Notes under the pieces: generated by a model
Seen by the model: the letters and a program-made list of their open reading frames with translations, nothing else
Told to the model about the DNA's origin: nothing
The model's database searches: none
Position numbers and translations under genes: made by a program
Source of the DNA: Bathymodiolus brooksi
Lineage: Eukaryota > Mollusca > Bivalvia > Mytilida > Modiolidae
Assembly (NCBI GenBank): GCA_963680875.1
Contig: OY804579.1
Location: 19,205,804 to 19,269,803, forward strand
DNA: 64,000 nucleotides
Reading direction: 5' to 3'
In this document: in pieces, positions 60,401-62,755 of the stretch
Layout of the letters: every line of letters begins with the position of its first letter
How positions within the stretch are numbered: position 1 is the first letter of the stretch

Positions 60401-62090
60401 GTATCTTGTGGCCATTGTGTTGTCTGTTCTTCTTCGGTTTACGGCTTCTGAGTACCCCTTTAGTATCTTGTGGCCATTGTATTGTCTGTCCTTCTTCGGC
60501 TTACGGCTTCTGATTATCCTTTGGTATCTTGTGGCCATTGTATTGTCTGTCCTTCGGTTTACGGCTTCTGATTACCCCTTTGGTATCTTGTGGCCATTGT
60601 GTTGTCTGTCCTTCGGTTTACGGCTTCTGATTACCCCTTTGATATCTTGTGGCCATTGTATTGTCTGTTCTTCTTCGGTTTACGGCTTCTGATTACCCCT
60701 TTGGTATCTTGTGGCCATTGTGTTGTCTGTCTTTCGGTTTACGGCTTCTGATTATCCCTTTGGTATCTTGTGGCCATTGTGTTGTCTGTTCTTCTTCGGC
60801 TTACGGCTTCTGATTACCCCTTTGGTATATTGGCCATTGTAGTGTCTGTCCTTCTTCGGTTTACGGCTTCTGATTACCCCTTTAGTATCTTGTGGCCATT
60901 GTATTGTCTGTCCTTCTTCGGCTTACGGCTTCTGATTATCCTTTGGTATCTTGTGGCCATTGTGTTGTCTGTCCTTCGGTTTACGGCTTCTGATTACCCC
61001 TTTGGTATTTTGCGGCTATTGTGTTGCCTGTCCTTCGGTTTACGCTTCTGATTACCCCTTTGATATCTTGTGGCCATTGTGTTGTCTGTCCTTCGGTTTA
61101 CGGCTTCTGATTACCCCTTTGGTATCTTGTGGCCATTGTGTTGACTGTCCTTCGGTTTACGGCTTCTGATTACCCCTTTGGTATCTTGTGGCCATTGTGT
61201 TGCCTGTCCTTCGACTTACGGTCTGATTACCCCTTTAGTATCTTGTGGCCATTGTATTGTCTGTCCTTCTTCGGCTTACGGCTTCTGATTATCCTTTGGT
61301 ATCTTGTGGCCATTGTGTTGTCTGTCCTTCGGTTTACGGCTTCTGATTACCCCTTTGGTATCTTGTGGCCATTGTGTTGTCTGTCCTTCGGTTTACGCTT
61401 CTGATTACCCCTTTGGTATCTTGTGACCATTGTATTGTCTGTCCTTCTTCGGTTTAGGGCTTCTGATTTCCCCTTTGGTATCTTGTGACCATTGTATTGT
61501 CTGTCCTTCTTCGGTTTAGGGCTTCTGATTACTCCTTTGGTATCTTGTGGCCATTGTGTTGCCTGTCCTTCGACTTACGGTCTGATTACCCCTTTAGTAT
61601 CATGTGGCCATTGTGTTGTCTGTCCTTCTTCGGTTTACGGCTTCTGATTATCCTTTGGTATCTTGTGACCATTGTGTTGTCTGTCCTTCGGTTTACGCCT
61701 TCTGATTACCCCTTTGGTATCTTGTGACCATTGTGGTGTCTGTCCTTCTTCGGTTTAGGGCTTCTGATTACCAGTTTGGTATCTTCAAAGATTTCTTTAC
61801 ATGTCAACTCTACATGTCATTTTTTATAGGAAATAATTTACACGTTCCCGTGCGTGATATATCGTACCACATTGTAGTGCATTGATATATTTCAGACATA
61901 ATGACATATTTGCCCTTACCTGTGTTGGGTTCGACCTTGCAAGTTCCACCGTATGGTGGTGAATTAACAGATACTATATATTCCGCAATGGCCGGACTTC
62001 TTCCCGCAGTTCTCAGTAAAAGTTTAAATTTGACTCGGTCTTCATCGTGTAGAGCGGAAGGCATAACACCTATTTCATCTGCCAAAAGTG
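20064..62090 (-). CDS. PKD1-like: polycystin-1-like gene, 20 exons, 5' end outside window
   Basis: Twenty minus-strand exons join in frame into 1779 residues plus stop. Residue 1 is the first whole codon at 62088. The order matches the polycystin-1 family: REJ end (1-154), GAIN-like linker (155-690), GPS (693-735), helix 1 (757-776), PLAT (790-925), helices 2-6 (967-1233), polycystin domain with RVGPPRLRQLRV (exon 18), and helices 7-11 with a pore loop near 1636-1653. Members are large cell-surface receptor-channels, often paired with a PKD2-type subunit in cilia or sperm; that role is family knowledge, not shown here. The N-terminal ectodomain is missing, so the choice between PKD1, PKD1L1, PKD1L2/3 and PKDREJ relatives stays open. 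The GPS lacks its usual His, and the pore filter differs from PKD2. Introns hold most of the mobile DNA of the window. Confidence 0.9.
20330..20840 (-). mobile_element. PLE copy D, 3' part
   Basis: Minus-strand frames read SNIPAAADYGVYISQLVRYR, then after a shift FYGRHHDLVGRYEISISQ, the C-terminal end of the Penelope reverse transcriptase. A 3' tail with CGGGTGTCTTATGAG follows. Upstream coding sequence continues beyond the inserted element, at 21438-21475 (FPKRKVTFIS). It overlaps the first 3' flank of the polycystin-like gene. Confidence 0.75.
20841..21437. mobile_element. 597-bp TIR element inserted in PLE copy D
   Basis: The left end CAGGTACGTGTGGACAGG and the right end are inverted copies (about 29 bp). 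Direct repeats TGATAAAAGT lie at both borders (left copy followed by an extra CG), a target duplication of about 10 bp. A T23 tract lies just inside the left end and an A28 tract just inside the right end. No coding capacity. Superfamily not assigned. Confidence 0.8.
21438..22007. other. intron 19 remainder
   Basis: The first 40 bp are the PLE D continuation. The rest is AT-rich intron of the polycystin-like gene, with nothing else recognised. Confidence 0.4.
22008..23228 (-). CDS. PKD1-like: polycystin-1-like exon 19: polycystin domain end, helices 7-11, pore
   Basis: Acceptor TTTGCTCCTCTAG|ATT, donor AACCAG|GTAATT, 1221 bp, residues 1323-1729. A Cys-bearing TOP segment (FCFGWASGKCD) leads to AVFLEFNLYTPDLNLF, then helices 7 (about 1474-1498), 8 (1513-1533), 9 (1561-1581), 10 (1604-1626) and 11 (1665-1689, ending MFLAILGESINAVH). 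The pore loop carries SMIGKSKF where PKD2 has an L-G-D filter, so a Lys sits at the usual filter Asp position. A basic, charged tail (KRSREEELVEYLLNRF) begins the cytosolic C-terminus. Confidence 0.95.
23710..23940 (-). repeat. PLE 3' tail copy
   Basis: Minus strand: GTGACACGACGGGTGCCAC, GATCTTTAGTTTTCTATG, GTCATTGTGTTGTCTGTC, CGATTTACGGCTTATC. Same tail as PLE copy C. Lies in intron 18. Confidence 0.75.
24063..24237 (-). CDS. PKD1-like: polycystin-1-like exon 18: polycystin domain
   Basis: Acceptor TTGCTATCATAG|ATA, donor CACAAG|GTATCT, 175 bp. Encodes YLRWLRFTAFPVLYPDED and on to FRVGPPRLRQLRVTQ. R-V-G-P-P-R-L-R-Q-L-R-V is a signature of polycystin-1 proteins. Residues 1265-1323. Confidence 0.93.
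24358..24412 (+). other. hammerhead-like repeat remnant
   Basis: GCGTACCTGAAGGTTATTCC followed by AGAAACGCGTCTTGCGCAC and GATATCTACATTTTTATT. Same family as 18803 and 42358, with ATG lost from CTGATGA. Confidence 0.45.
24428..25192. repeat. 40-bp tandem minisatellite, about 19 copies, in intron 17
   Basis: The unit AATTCATTACCAATGAAAAT plus ATCTAACTTAATCAGTAGAT (40 bp) is nearly invariant. One copy lacks TTAAT (24619), a few have GCATTAC for TCATTAC, and one has ACTAATG. The high identity suggests recent amplification. It is unrelated in sequence to the 40-bp array at 1171. Confidence 0.95.
25511..25749 (-). CDS. PKD1-like: polycystin-1-like exon 17: helix 6 and polycystin-domain start
   Basis: Acceptor TACCTTTTAG|GAA, donor GCAAAG|GTCAGT, 239 bp. 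Encodes PPLDTSSLKKARVEREKELK, helix 6 (VIITCVCLWIIYSISY, about 1217-1233), then SNRDTRSYNFHQNI, the conserved start of the extracellular polycystin (TOP) domain. Residues 1185-1264. Confidence 0.92.
26380..26500 (-). CDS. PKD1-like: polycystin-1-like exon 16: helix 5 end
   Basis: Acceptor ATATTTTACAG|GTT, donor AAAGTG|GTACGT, 121 bp. Encodes VLLMSAIFAILLKQTDKF and on to NYKQRFGYES. The D-P-L-K|V-L-L junction across exons 15/16 is the conserved end of helix 5. Residues 1145-1184; leaves phase 1. Confidence 0.9.
26892..27630 (-). CDS. PKD1-like: polycystin-1-like exon 15: PLAT end, helices 2-5
   Basis: Acceptor ATTTGTTTTAG|ATT, donor TTGAAG|GTGAGT, 739 bp. Starts FVFLCGKWLCLDSSDSSVD, the PLAT end. 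Then WIAIFFRPTSSHYSRCQRLT leads into helix 2 (967-983), helix 3 (1009-1032), a basic intracellular loop, helix 4 (1089-1114) and the start of helix 5 (STCFVDPLK). Residues 898-1144. Confidence 0.94.
27833..27875. repeat. short hairpin AGTTATTTCCCTTT / AAAGGGAAATAACT
   Basis: Inverted arms of about 14 bp around a 15-nt loop. The same AAAGGGAAATAACTC word occurs at 63400, and a related word at 9020, suggesting ends of a small dispersed element. Confidence 0.5.
28015..28110 (-). repeat. SINE fragment
   Basis: CAATTATTCAATTAAATCG, TGGTCAGTTTTATTGGTGG matches the minus-strand SINE at 1000-1050. Confidence 0.5.
28160..28440 (+). mobile_element. PLE copy E: N-terminal fragment
   Basis: The frame at 28290 reads YHEHMSIYWKHSLKLFIDSV, HNYARQSVKEKREE, related to DSVEDYARQWAKREKED of copy A. 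Upstream text is interrupted by stops. It ends within 15 bp of the donor of exon 14, in the opposite orientation to the host gene. Confidence 0.6.
28455..28615 (-). CDS. PKD1-like: polycystin-1-like exon 14: PLAT domain, middle
   Basis: Acceptor TTCGTTATAG|GAA, donor GAAAG|GTAAAT, 161 bp. Encodes VVHFLMSTPYPLGNLSYMY, IWHDNTGEGDMSSWYLN and on to DIQKKE. F-L-x3-x-P-L-G and I-W-H-D-N-x-G...S-W-Y-L are the hallmark PLAT strands. Residues 845-898; leaves phase 2. Confidence 0.93.
28858..29024. mobile_element. MITE with CAGGGGCGGATCCAGG termini, copy 2
   Basis: A 167-bp element with inverted CAGGGGCGGATCCAGG ends, flanked by GTTAG at 28853-28857 and 29025-29029. Internal sequence is shared with 16204-16401 in reverse. 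Non-coding. Confidence 0.9.
29555..29695 (+). repeat. PLE 3' tail copy
   Basis: GATCTTTAGTTTTATGTG, TGTCATTGTGTTGGTTGTCC, CGATTTACGGATTCTGATTA, GGTATCTTCAAACTC. One unexpanded copy of the segment that forms the satellite. Ends 39 bp before the donor of exon 13. Confidence 0.8.
29734..29904 (-). CDS. PKD1-like: polycystin-1-like exon 13: PLAT domain, first part
   Basis: Acceptor CTGTTTTCCAG|TGG, donor CGATCG|GTAAGT, 171 bp, phase 0/0. Encodes YYYLITVYTGMRRGAGTKSR and on to DTGIRELSDGVRS, the classic start of a PLAT/LH2 domain. This intracellular beta-sandwich binds lipids and proteins. Residues 788-844. Confidence 0.94.
30995..31228 (-). CDS. PKD1-like: polycystin-1-like exon 12: GPS end and helix 1
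   Basis: Acceptor GTATTTTTTAG|ATG, donor GTCAGG|GTAAGA, 234 bp, phase 0/0. Cys721-x-Cys723 completes the GPS; GLTFGNTFYVAPNTIDF follows, the usual post-GPS stalk. The family's H-L-T/S self-cleavage tripeptide reads G-L-T here, so the catalytic His is absent and self-cleavage is doubtful. Helix 1 is AAVLGTLIGIIVIYLLLLIW (757-776). Confidence 0.92.
31509..32790 (+). mobile_element. LINE fragment: RT C-terminal part and 3' end
   Basis: Frames read ESLEGMQKALDVFQEHC, SPKTKVIVLSKRK, SLTYLGIVF, then KLFDSLVDPILLYGSKVWGY, the conserved end of a non-LTR reverse transcriptase. A C-terminal region with a Cys-rich knuckle (REDRICHLC, EYHYLF) follows. Several stops and shifts. The 3' end has AATAAA at 32765. 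5'-truncated and dead, in intron 11. Confidence 0.85.
33926..34043. repeat. nested inverted repeat (foldback)
   Basis: Outer arms ATACTATAACTAATTGA and TCAATTAGTTATAGTAT; inner arms ATGACCAAATAACGC and GCGTTATTTGGTCAT around a 19-nt loop. The arms are near-perfect, so the region could extrude as a cruciform. Probably the remains of a foldback element. Confidence 0.75.
34336..34370. repeat. perfect 35-bp palindrome
   Basis: AAAAACGATAATTTCAC is followed at once by its reverse complement around a single T. Lies 190 bp beyond the donor of exon 11 in the intron. Likely a transposon end or foldback scrap. Confidence 0.65.
34561..34721 (-). CDS. PKD1-like: polycystin-1-like exon 11: first half of GPS
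   Basis: Acceptor GACTATTGCAG|ATT, donor GTAAG|GTAATG, 161 bp. Encodes DFPGFVWQPTTGKY and on to ACKEWDPKRQSWDSSNCK. Cys693, Trp696, Trp703 and Cys708 fit the C-x2-W-x6-W-x4-C part of a GPS motif. A GTAAGG five bases earlier is an alternative donor, but only the chosen one keeps the frame into exon 12. Confidence 0.9.
34900..35055 (+). repeat. PLE 3' tail copy
   Basis: AGTGGGATTCGTGTTAC, ATCTTTAGTTGTATGTG, GACCATTGTGTTGTTTGTCC, CATTTACGGATTCTGATAAC, ending CTATCTTCAAATTC. Single, unexpanded. Confidence 0.75.
35478..36045 (-). repeat. tRNA-derived SINE, two tandem copies of about 282 bp
   Basis: On the minus strand each copy begins GATGTGGTCGAGTGGTATAG (A-box-like; second copy CTAG) and has GTGAGTTCAAATCCCGTCGA or GTGGGTTCAAATCCCGTCGA, a B box at tRNA-like spacing with an inserted stretch. 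AACAAAAATTTGACAGCTC follows. The two copies are about 93% alike by eye and directly adjacent. The original tRNA type looks like class II (Leu/Ser), by inference only. Confidence 0.75.
36060..36376 (-). mobile_element. PLE copy F, extreme 3' part
   Basis: Minus strand: AAGCGAAATATCCGTCGATT, TTATAATTATAGTG, TTTTGTAGACTAATAG, TTTTAGACGTTTAT. This matches the + strand copy G at 41785-41900 and continues it. The element resumes beyond a LINE insert (36377-37093) and a DNA transposon (37110-40203). Confidence 0.7.
36377..37093 (-). mobile_element. 5'-truncated LINE 3' end inserted in PLE copy F
   Basis: The minus-strand frame 37110-36715 reads YYYIGKRLGQILHSRLRMHC, SSLNQHLYSKNIV, FCQCGAIETTEHYLLYCPLY and on to RFNRN stop. 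The C-x-C-x11-H-x4-C knuckle is the C-terminal zinc motif of many non-LTR elements. A 340-bp AT-rich 3' region follows. It interrupts the PLE between CGCTT and GACAAGC, inside a hairpin. Confidence 0.75.
37094..37109 (-). mobile_element. PLE copy F, 16-bp remnant of hairpin
   Basis: TTGACAAGCTTCATCA is the complement of TGATGAAGCTTGTC of the intact copy G hairpin at 41768-41781, stranded between two inserted elements. Confidence 0.65.
37110..40203 (-). mobile_element. 3.1-kb DNA transposon with TAGTAGGGTAG ends
   Basis: Both ends begin TAGTAGGGTAG, and an inner block TTAATAGTATGA followed by CACGGCTAAATT or CGCGGCAAATTT lies 46-48 bp inside each end, in inverted orientation. It is flanked by CA on each side. 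Removing it restores GCTTCATCAGCGTCTG, as in the intact PLE copy. It contains the remains of one long minus-strand gene (37512-39380). Superfamily unknown to me. Confidence 0.8.
37512..39380 (-). pseudogene. transposon protein: YH-C-Y, PIN-like and CXC motifs, broken
   Basis: Four minus-strand frames are pieces of one protein. (a) 39380-38922: WDKFIICQ, MLYHMSCYKTYASRRN, LCIFCGKQ. (b) 38805-38581: DVFDRYDLELSIKLAERDRR and FPDWKN. (c) 38584-38084: FLGESIVQ, RIIIKSADSDVLVLCVHYF, HAVTGCDTTSSLFGIGK. (d) 38027-37512: a Cys-rich end CTCKGKTVCLSGCVCFEQG, CTDLCPCQAG. The S-A-D-S-D and G-C-D motifs resemble acidic residues of PIN/FEN-type nucleases, and the tail resembles a tesmin-like CXC DNA-binding repeat. 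Proteins of this layout are common and uncharacterised in invertebrate genomes. Two or three frame breaks and a deletion between (a) and (b) make this copy non-functional. A role in transposition is inferred from its place between the TIRs. Confidence 0.7.
40204..41034 (-). mobile_element. PLE copy F: GIY-YIG endonuclease part
   Basis: The minus-strand frame 41030-40512 reads MKKRGYNDKVIESGFSKASE, RVPLVLTLAKLFPEPLVVAF, then VYLLDCHVCGSQYVGESVQP, FNKRMNGHRSDL. The VVYLLDC-x-x-C-G-x-x-Y-V-G-E-S core is a GIY-YIG endonuclease, which in Penelope elements follows the reverse transcriptase and cuts the target. A Cys-rich knuckle (CKPCCDKRCKC) precedes it. A frame break near 40540 ends the frame. 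Left arm of the palindrome with copy G. Confidence 0.88.
41052..41900 (+). mobile_element. PLE copy G: inverted partner of copy F
   Basis: From 41052 the + strand repeats copy F in mirror image across a 17-bp spacer (41035-41051). It reads MKKRGYNDKVIESGFSKASE, RVPLVLTYHPFLEKM, then a deletion to the endonuclease (HLMWFTSLTVTSAGRNT in a shifted frame) and the 3' part. The arms stay alike to about 41766, where copy F is cut. Copy G retains the hairpin 41767-41800 and the tail to about 41900. Dead by deletion and frameshift. Confidence 0.85.
41767..41800 (+). ncRNA. hammerhead-ribozyme-like core of PLE copy G
   Basis: CTGATGA (41767-41773), then a 5-bp hairpin GCTTG-TCGGT-CAAGC, then GAAA (41790-41793). 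This is the order CUGAUGA-stem II-GAAA of hammerhead ribozymes, which are known in Penelope-like elements. There is one extra A before stem II, and I could not draw a convincing stem III, so activity is uncertain. Confidence 0.5.
41901..42357. other. intronic repeat DNA
   Basis: Two decayed minus-strand copies of the CTGATGAAGGTTATTCC family lie near 41920-41960 (CCCATGAAGGTTATC) and 42020-42060 (CCCAATGAAGGTTATTC). No exon seen. Confidence 0.4.
42358..42420 (+). other. hammerhead-like repeat, best copy
   Basis: GTTACCTGATGAAGGTTATT, TCGGGAACGTGTCGCACAC, TTCGATATCTACGTG. Carries an intact CTGATGA, a short GG/CC stem and GAAC in place of GAAA, then a GTGT-CGC-ACAC hairpin. Other copies at 13297, 18803, 24358 and 44310 have GAAA but a damaged CTGATGA. 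Confidence 0.45.
42690..42932. repeat. diverged direct repeat, two ~86-bp copies
   Basis: GTGGTAATTTCAGCAATCTT ... TTTTCTAAATCATTCAT occurs at about 42705 and 42858, spaced by 153 bp. Confidence 0.65.
43078..43185. repeat. foldback hairpin next to exon 10
   Basis: GCACTTGTATTGTCCCC...TACCAACTATTG is mirrored by CAATAGTTGGTA...GGGGACAATACAAGTGC around a 19-nt centre. Arms about 43 bp with few mismatches. Lies 78 bp beyond the donor of exon 10. Confidence 0.85.
43263..43707 (-). CDS. PKD1-like: polycystin-1-like exon 10: GAIN beta region
   Basis: Acceptor ATTTTTCTAG|ATT, donor AAAATAG|GTAAAT, 445 bp. Encodes IAVFPQNVYIAGNTDAVL and on to GLHANSKI (residues 508-655), beta-rich and with N-glycosylation motifs (NQT), as in the part of a GAIN domain next to the GPS. 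Leaves phase 1 into an 8.5-kb intron filled with PLE and other elements. Confidence 0.88.
43999..44232 (-). CDS. PKD1-like: polycystin-1-like exon 9: GAIN-like region
   Basis: Acceptor CTGTTTTTCAG|GCA, donor TTCGGG|GTAAGG, 234 bp, phase 0/0. Encodes ASVTTTAIDQALQILIDQ, a C-x-x-C pair (TCKGCDT) and on to SNDTTLFG (residues 430-507). Confidence 0.87.
44310..44400 (-). other. hammerhead-like repeat remnant
   Basis: Minus strand: GCGTACTAAGTGAAGGCTAT, TCCAGAAACGTGTAG, TGCACTAAATTAC. Same family as 42358. Confidence 0.4.
44515..44860 (+). repeat. tRNA-derived SINE
   Basis: GTGATGTAATGGTTAGAGTG (A box) and TTGTTCGATCACAGG (B box) lie at tRNA-like spacing. The tail TCGCCATGAAATAGCTGAAT and a TTGGTTGTAAAGCAAC end close it. 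Intron 8. Confidence 0.75.
44953..45200 (-). CDS. PKD1-like: polycystin-1-like exon 8: GAIN-like region
   Basis: Acceptor TCTGTTTTAG|CAA, donor GATCTG|GTAAGA, 248 bp. Encodes IMALVSGVVGATLTAEF and on to DQAEFKEKQDL (residues 347-429). The open frame runs upstream of the acceptor, but the phase (2 nt completing Ala) fits exon 7. Confidence 0.85.
45640..45840 (+). repeat. SINE 3' part, diverged
   Basis: GTTTCCTCTGGTTATTCTGG, CCACTAGTAACCCTGAC, ATATCTGAAATATTATTTC, GTGCTAAACACTTCAACCAA follow the molluscan SINE tail with many changes. Abuts exon 7. Confidence 0.55.
45885..46005 (-). CDS. PKD1-like: polycystin-1-like exon 7: GAIN-like region
   Basis: Acceptor TTTTCTGTAG|GTT, donor GCAATAG|GTAACA, 121 bp. 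Encodes VAASNALTILATNLKNIS and on to DPRLESSAI (residues 307-346); leaves phase 1. Confidence 0.82.
46458..46592 (-). CDS. PKD1-like: polycystin-1-like exon 6: GAIN-like region
   Basis: Acceptor CTTTAACAG|GTT, donor GCAAGT|GTAAGT, 135 bp, phase 0/0. Encodes VIDNLTKTMEDQLETN and on to VLENNQLVSNDAS (residues 262-306), helical. Confidence 0.85.
47255..47580 (+). repeat. PLE 3' tail, second subfamily
   Basis: AACACGACGGGTGTCTTAT, GCGAGCACATGAGTTCACCC and the end TTGCCAGCTCTAACGTTTAC match the tail of PLE copy D (20330-20530) and the fragment at 3780. Directly abuts the donor of exon 5. Confidence 0.65.
47586..47741 (-). CDS. PKD1-like: polycystin-1-like exon 5: GAIN-like region
   Basis: Acceptor GATTTTTAG|CCT, donor GTGCAG|GTAAGT, 156 bp, phase 0/0. 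Encodes PTFNEEFNTTSQPLDW and on to YDQDSVKLVIVQ (residues 210-261). A PLE tail repeat (47255-47580) abuts its donor. Confidence 0.85.
48209..48233 (+). repeat. G25 tract
   Basis: Twenty-five consecutive G in intron 4. It could form G-quadruplexes and, on the transcribed strand, gives C25 in the pre-mRNA. Length is prone to sequencing error. Confidence 0.8.
48361..48510 (-). repeat. PLE 3' tail fragment
   Basis: Minus strand: GTTTGTATCGCTCAATC, GGTCATTGTATGGTTTGTC, GATTACCCCGGTGG. A diverged tail. Confidence 0.4.
48640..48830 (+). repeat. interspersed repeat family R1, copy 3
   Basis: AGTGAACAGTCATGTATTTG and TTTTGGAACTGTTCCGATA align with 525-640. Confidence 0.5.
48893..49057 (-). CDS. PKD1-like: polycystin-1-like exon 4: juxta-REJ helical linker
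   Basis: Acceptor CTGTTATAAG|ATA, donor TTAATT|GTAAGT, 165 bp, phase 0/0. Encodes ITNPLKTDRSAQSETDL and on to QVLHQAQTIVTAILLI (residues 155-209). Amphipathic helices of this kind form the N-terminal part of GAIN domains before the GPS. Confidence 0.85.
49330..49800. repeat. degenerate ~26-bp tandem repeat
   Basis: The loose unit TAATAAGTGTATATTACCGAC with CAATTAAT is repeated about 17 times, and runs up to within a few bases of the exon 3 donor. Confidence 0.75.
49807..49928 (-). CDS. PKD1-like: polycystin-1-like exon 3: REJ end
   Basis: Acceptor CATTTTCAG|ATG, donor GTAACG|GTAATA, 122 bp. Encodes DDNSVSSTLSVGDPNN, then IIVHVRDFYNGYVVVTLPVT. The V-x-V-x-D-x-x-x-G strand pattern is typical of a REJ end. 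Residues 114-154; leaves phase 0. It was too short and stop-bounded to stand out as an open frame, and was found from its splice sites. Confidence 0.85.
50148..50337. repeat. two tandem copies of a ~98-bp unit
   Basis: GCTGCCGGGAAACAAC, TTGTTCCCCG, CAATTTTCCCCCACAAG, GAGATAACCTATA occurs twice with about 10% difference. Confidence 0.8.
50625..50930 (+). mobile_element. PLE copy H: RT catalytic fragment
   Basis: Frames read CSFIRMKQTLYKG, FRYVDDVLPLTICKL, FADRIYHIELAIKDA, matching ...EADFIQGLL...YVDDVLSLNN...IELEIKD of copy C, with a deletion between RS and FRY and frame shifts. Intron 2. Confidence 0.75.
51391..51561 (-). CDS. PKD1-like: polycystin-1-like exon 2: REJ domain
   Basis: Acceptor AATTCCAAG|GCG, donor AAACAG|GTACGT, 171 bp. 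Encodes VAVNDQYRITCSNWKDEG and on to VSLLSET. The C-x-x-W-x-D pattern continues the REJ module begun in exon 1 (C-K-V-x-P...C-x-x-W). Residues 57-114. Confidence 0.9.
51730..51925 (+). repeat. PLE 3' tail copy
   Basis: GCCACTAGTGGTGCAAAAAC, ATCAATCTTTAATTTTG, TGTCATTATATTGTCTATTC, CGACTTACGTCTTATGATTA, CCCCTTTAGTATCCGCAAGC. Single, diverged copy 620 bp before the satellite in the same intron. Confidence 0.7.
52385..61800 (+). repeat. 9.2-kb satellite derived from a PLE 3' tail, in intron 1
   Basis: 52385-52543 is an ordinary PLE tail (AACACGACGGGTGCTAC, GTGGAGCAGG, ATAGATCATTGTTTGTCC). From 52544 the segment GCCATTGTGTTGTCTGT ... TTTACGGCTTCTGATTACCC ... TTTGGTATCTT repeats about 150 times to 61784, where the last unit runs into CTTCAAAGATTTCTTT, the normal tail end. 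Units are 59-62 bp; differences are one TTC triplet, ACCCC versus ATCC, and TCTTGTGG versus TCTTGG. A 59 + 61 bp dimer gives long stretches with a 120-bp period. Longer duplications of 1447 bp (56.3/57.8 kb) and 956 bp (59.2/60.2 kb) are also visible. Open frames across it are by-products of the period, not genes. Confidence 0.95.
61920..62090 (-). CDS. PKD1-like: polycystin-1-like exon 1 of window: REJ domain
   Basis: Acceptor TTATTTAAG|CAC, donor ACACAG|GTAAGG, 171 bp. Residues 1-56 include VNSPPYGGTCKVEPNTG, the PP-x-GG-x-C-x-V-x-P signature of REJ modules in polycystins and the egg-jelly receptor. It ends in phase 1 and joins exon 2 over a 10.4-kb intron that holds the satellite. The exon needs one more base from an upstream exon that is not identified in the remaining 1.9 kb. 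Confidence 0.85.
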
Positions 62091-62096
62091 CTTAAA

Positions 62097-62496
62097 TAAG
62101 AAATGAAAACTATATTAGAAATTCGTTGTCATAGTTAATAACATTGTTCGTCCAGGTATGATAATTTTGGAAATTAGACCTAAATTATTAAAACAGAAGT
62201 ATAATTGTCTTAGATCGCATATGATATACATGATTACAGGAATGTATTATTTGTGGTTGTCCATACTTCTGTTTTGTCTTTTTGTTTGGATTGTTGTTTT
62301 TCTGTATATTGGTACTAATTTTTGTATATATTTGTACAGTTGTTTTTTCTATGTGTGTGAACTGTTTACACTGTTGTGTTTTCTTGAGTCTTGTTATTCT
62401 ATTATCCCGTTGAATGCGTACGTCTGATATGAAACTGAATAATGAGACAATCGGAATGATGAAAATTTGTATATGTTCCGTTCCTTATCAAATAAA
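62097..62496. other. no exon seen
   Basis: T-rich sequence upstream of exon 1. The + strand frame 62158-62427 is hydrophobic only because of T-rich codons. Confidence 0.4.
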
Positions 62497-62755
62497 TTAC
62501 ATCTGTGGTGTAATGGCTAGCGCTTTTGTGCTTAAGCATATATCTTAAAGGAGTAAGAGCAAAGATTGGATGGCGAGCGGCATTTCTTCACACAGACTGT
62601 TGTTTCCGTAATATGACACTATCAAAATCCAACTAACCGTGTTGATTTATCACAAAGTGGGCATCATTATCAAATCGAAATGTAGCTTGTTGTCGCCATG
62701 ATATAGCTGAAAAAAATTCTCACGTGGTGTTAAACAACAATCACTCACTCATTCT
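62497..62755 (+). repeat. tRNA-derived SINE
   Basis: ATCTGTGGTGTAATGGCTAG (A box side), CACAGACTGTTGTTTCCG, TTGTCGCCATGATATAGCTG, GTGGTGTTAAACAACAATCA, CTCACTCATTC. Same family as 12985-13212. Confidence 0.75.

Noticed and set aside
52519..61727. Dozens of long open frames rich in LLITPLVS, YPFGIL and VLSVLRFTASD in the satellite
   Set aside because: They arise because the repeat has few stops in some frames. The same DNA is open in several frames, there are no splice sites or start context, and single copies lie in untranslated PLE tails.
62158..62427. 89-codon hydrophobic + strand frame as a membrane peptide
   Set aside because: T-rich DNA yields Phe/Leu/Cys codons; no splice, start context or family support.
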